32,588 nt of DNA. It comes from JAVBUZ01 sp031554725. GTDB taxonomy: Bacteria; Bacillota; Clostridia; Lachnospirales; Lachnospiraceae. The notes under the pieces were generated by a model. The model was not told the origin of the DNA. It was given only the letters and a program-made list of their open reading frames with translations, and ran no database searches. The position numbers were made by a program, and so were the translations under genes. This document shows positions 31,727 to 32,588 of the stretch, one piece after another (the stretch's first letter is position 1; each line of letters begins with the position of its first letter). The DNA lies in assembly GCA_031554725.1 (NCBI GenBank), contig JAVBUZ010000052.1, positions 1 to 32,588 on the forward strand, written 5' to 3'.

Positions 31727-32588
31727 ATGCGAAAGATTTTGGTGACGGGTGGAACTGTATTTGTAAGTAAATATGTGGCAGAATATTTTGCGAAGTTAGG
31801 AGACCAGGTATATGTCCTAAATCGTAATACGAAAGCACAGCCCATAGGAACGACTCTGATTGAAGCGGATAGAATGCTACTTGGTGATAAGCTAAAAAAT
31901 TATGAGTTTGACATAGTGATAGATGTGGCAGCCTATACAAAAGAGGACGTAAATTGCCTACTTGATGCTTTAGGAAACTTCAAGGAATATATACTTATTA
32001 GTTCCAGTGCCGTTTATCCAGAATATGAAAAACAACCGTTTGCAGAAAAGCAACCAATAGGTGAAAATAAATATTGGGGAGCTTACGGAACAAACAAAAT
32101 TGAAGCAGAGAAGATCTTGCTTGAGAGGGTGCCAGAGGCATATATTCTTAGACCACCTTATTTATATGGGCCGATGAATAATGTGTATAGAGAAGCTTTT
32201 GTATTTGAATGTGCAGAAAAAAGTAGGAAATTTTATTTGCCCCAAAAAGGTAAAATGAAGCTACATTTTTTTCATATAAAAGATTTATGTAAGTCCATCC
32301 ATAAAGTTCTCGAGCAAAAGCCGAAGGAACATATAATTAATGTGGGAAATTATGAAATGGTTTCTATTCGCCAGTGGGTGGAGTTGTGTTATCAGGTGGC
32401 GGGAAAGAAAGCAGAGTTTATAGAAGTAAACAAAGACATTGAACAAAGAAATTACTTTAGCTTTTATAATTATGAGTATCAGTTGGATGTAACAAGACAG
32501 CGCCAGCTTTTAGAGAAGACAATATCATTAGAAGAGGGACTTGCAGAGTGTTATGAATGGTATCAAAATCATAAAGAGAATGTGAGTC
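31727..32588 (+). CDS. NAD-dependent epimerase/dehydratase-like protein (3' end outside window)
   Basis: An open frame of 287 codons runs off the window end, so the C-terminus is missing. GGGAGA precedes the ATG. The N-terminus is an extended-SDR Rossmann motif, RKILVTGGTVFVSKYVAEYF (usually GGTxFxG; the third Gly is Ser here), then VLNRNTK. DVAAYTKED, ISSSAVYP and YGTNKIEAE (Tyr-x3-Lys) give the catalytic set, and YILRPPYLYGP follows. The C-terminal part, with HFFHIKDL and NVGNYEMVSI, is the substrate lobe. It resembles the nucleotide-sugar epimerases or chloroplast CSP41-like group common in Clostridia. The substrate is unknown. Confidence 0.85.
   Translation, partial: MRKILVTGGTVFVSKYVAEYFAKLGDQVYVLNRNTKAQPIGTTLIEADRMLLGDKLKNYEFDIVIDVAAYTKEDVNCLLDALGNFKEYILISSSAVYPEYEKQPFAEKQPIGENKYWGAYGTNKIEAEKILLERVPEAYILRPPYLYGPMNNVYREAFVFECAEKSRKFYLPQKGKMKLHFFHIKDLCKSIHKVLEQKPKEHIINVGNYEMVSIRQWVELCYQVAGKKAEFIEVNKDIEQRNYFSFYNYEYQLDVTRQRQLLEKTISLEEGLAECYEWYQNHKENVS

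Overview
The window is AT-rich and gene-dense. It carries Firmicutes-type GGAGG ribosome sites, ATP-type PEP carboxykinase, a NiCo-class riboswitch and gut-type GH2 glycosidases. Together these point to an anaerobic Clostridia chromosome, most likely Lachnospiraceae-like. The placement is inferred from gene content and style, not from a marker gene.

Layout. 48-4248: tRNA-Asn, a PepD-type dipeptidase, a threonine aldolase and a six-helix chemoreceptor. 4417-7542: a large LacZ-type beta-galactosidase. 7543-8534: terminators, a complete promoter-RBS-peptide unit on the minus strand for a 23-residue four-cysteine peptide, a small conserved-looking protein, and a tRNA-Pro with the uncommon anticodon AGG. 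8535-10345: Nudix hydrolase coupled to an Fe-S 23S rRNA uracil-5 methyltransferase. 10346-13600: an accessory island. It holds three imperfect 26-bp repeats, an AbiJ-NTD3/nuclease abortive-infection-like gene cut by one in-frame amber codon, a 424-residue membrane-anchored helical protein of unknown function, and wreckage of a serine recombinase and an IS110-type transposase. 13796-15391: a MarR regulator with two palindromic operators, its NmrA-like oxidoreductase partner and a decayed flavodoxin gene. 15407-17404: a 45-residue acidic protein gene (minus) and pckA.

17490-20185: a promoter and a tight three-gene operon (CysK-like PLP enzyme, formyltransferase-fold enzyme, PseG-like sugar-nucleotide hydrolase) that looks like an undescribed small-molecule or sugar-modification unit. 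20196-22014 (minus): a phosphoribosyltransferase-fold protein with a non-canonical PRPP loop, followed by an orphan OadB-like sodium-pump beta subunit. 22234-23232: a Gfo/Idh/MocA oxidoreductase. 23255-26049: a NiCo riboswitch whose 3' strand is shared with an intrinsic terminator, controlling a P2-type metal ATPase. 26081-28656: an AraC regulator divergent from a GH2 enzyme with beta-glucuronidase signatures. 28764-31622: a hybrid histidine kinase with two periplasmic-binding-type sensor domains. 31727-end: an NAD-dependent epimerase cut by the window edge.

The best candidates for new biology are the AbiJ-like/membrane-protein island, the CysK-formyltransferase-PseG operon and the cysteine-rich mini-gene.
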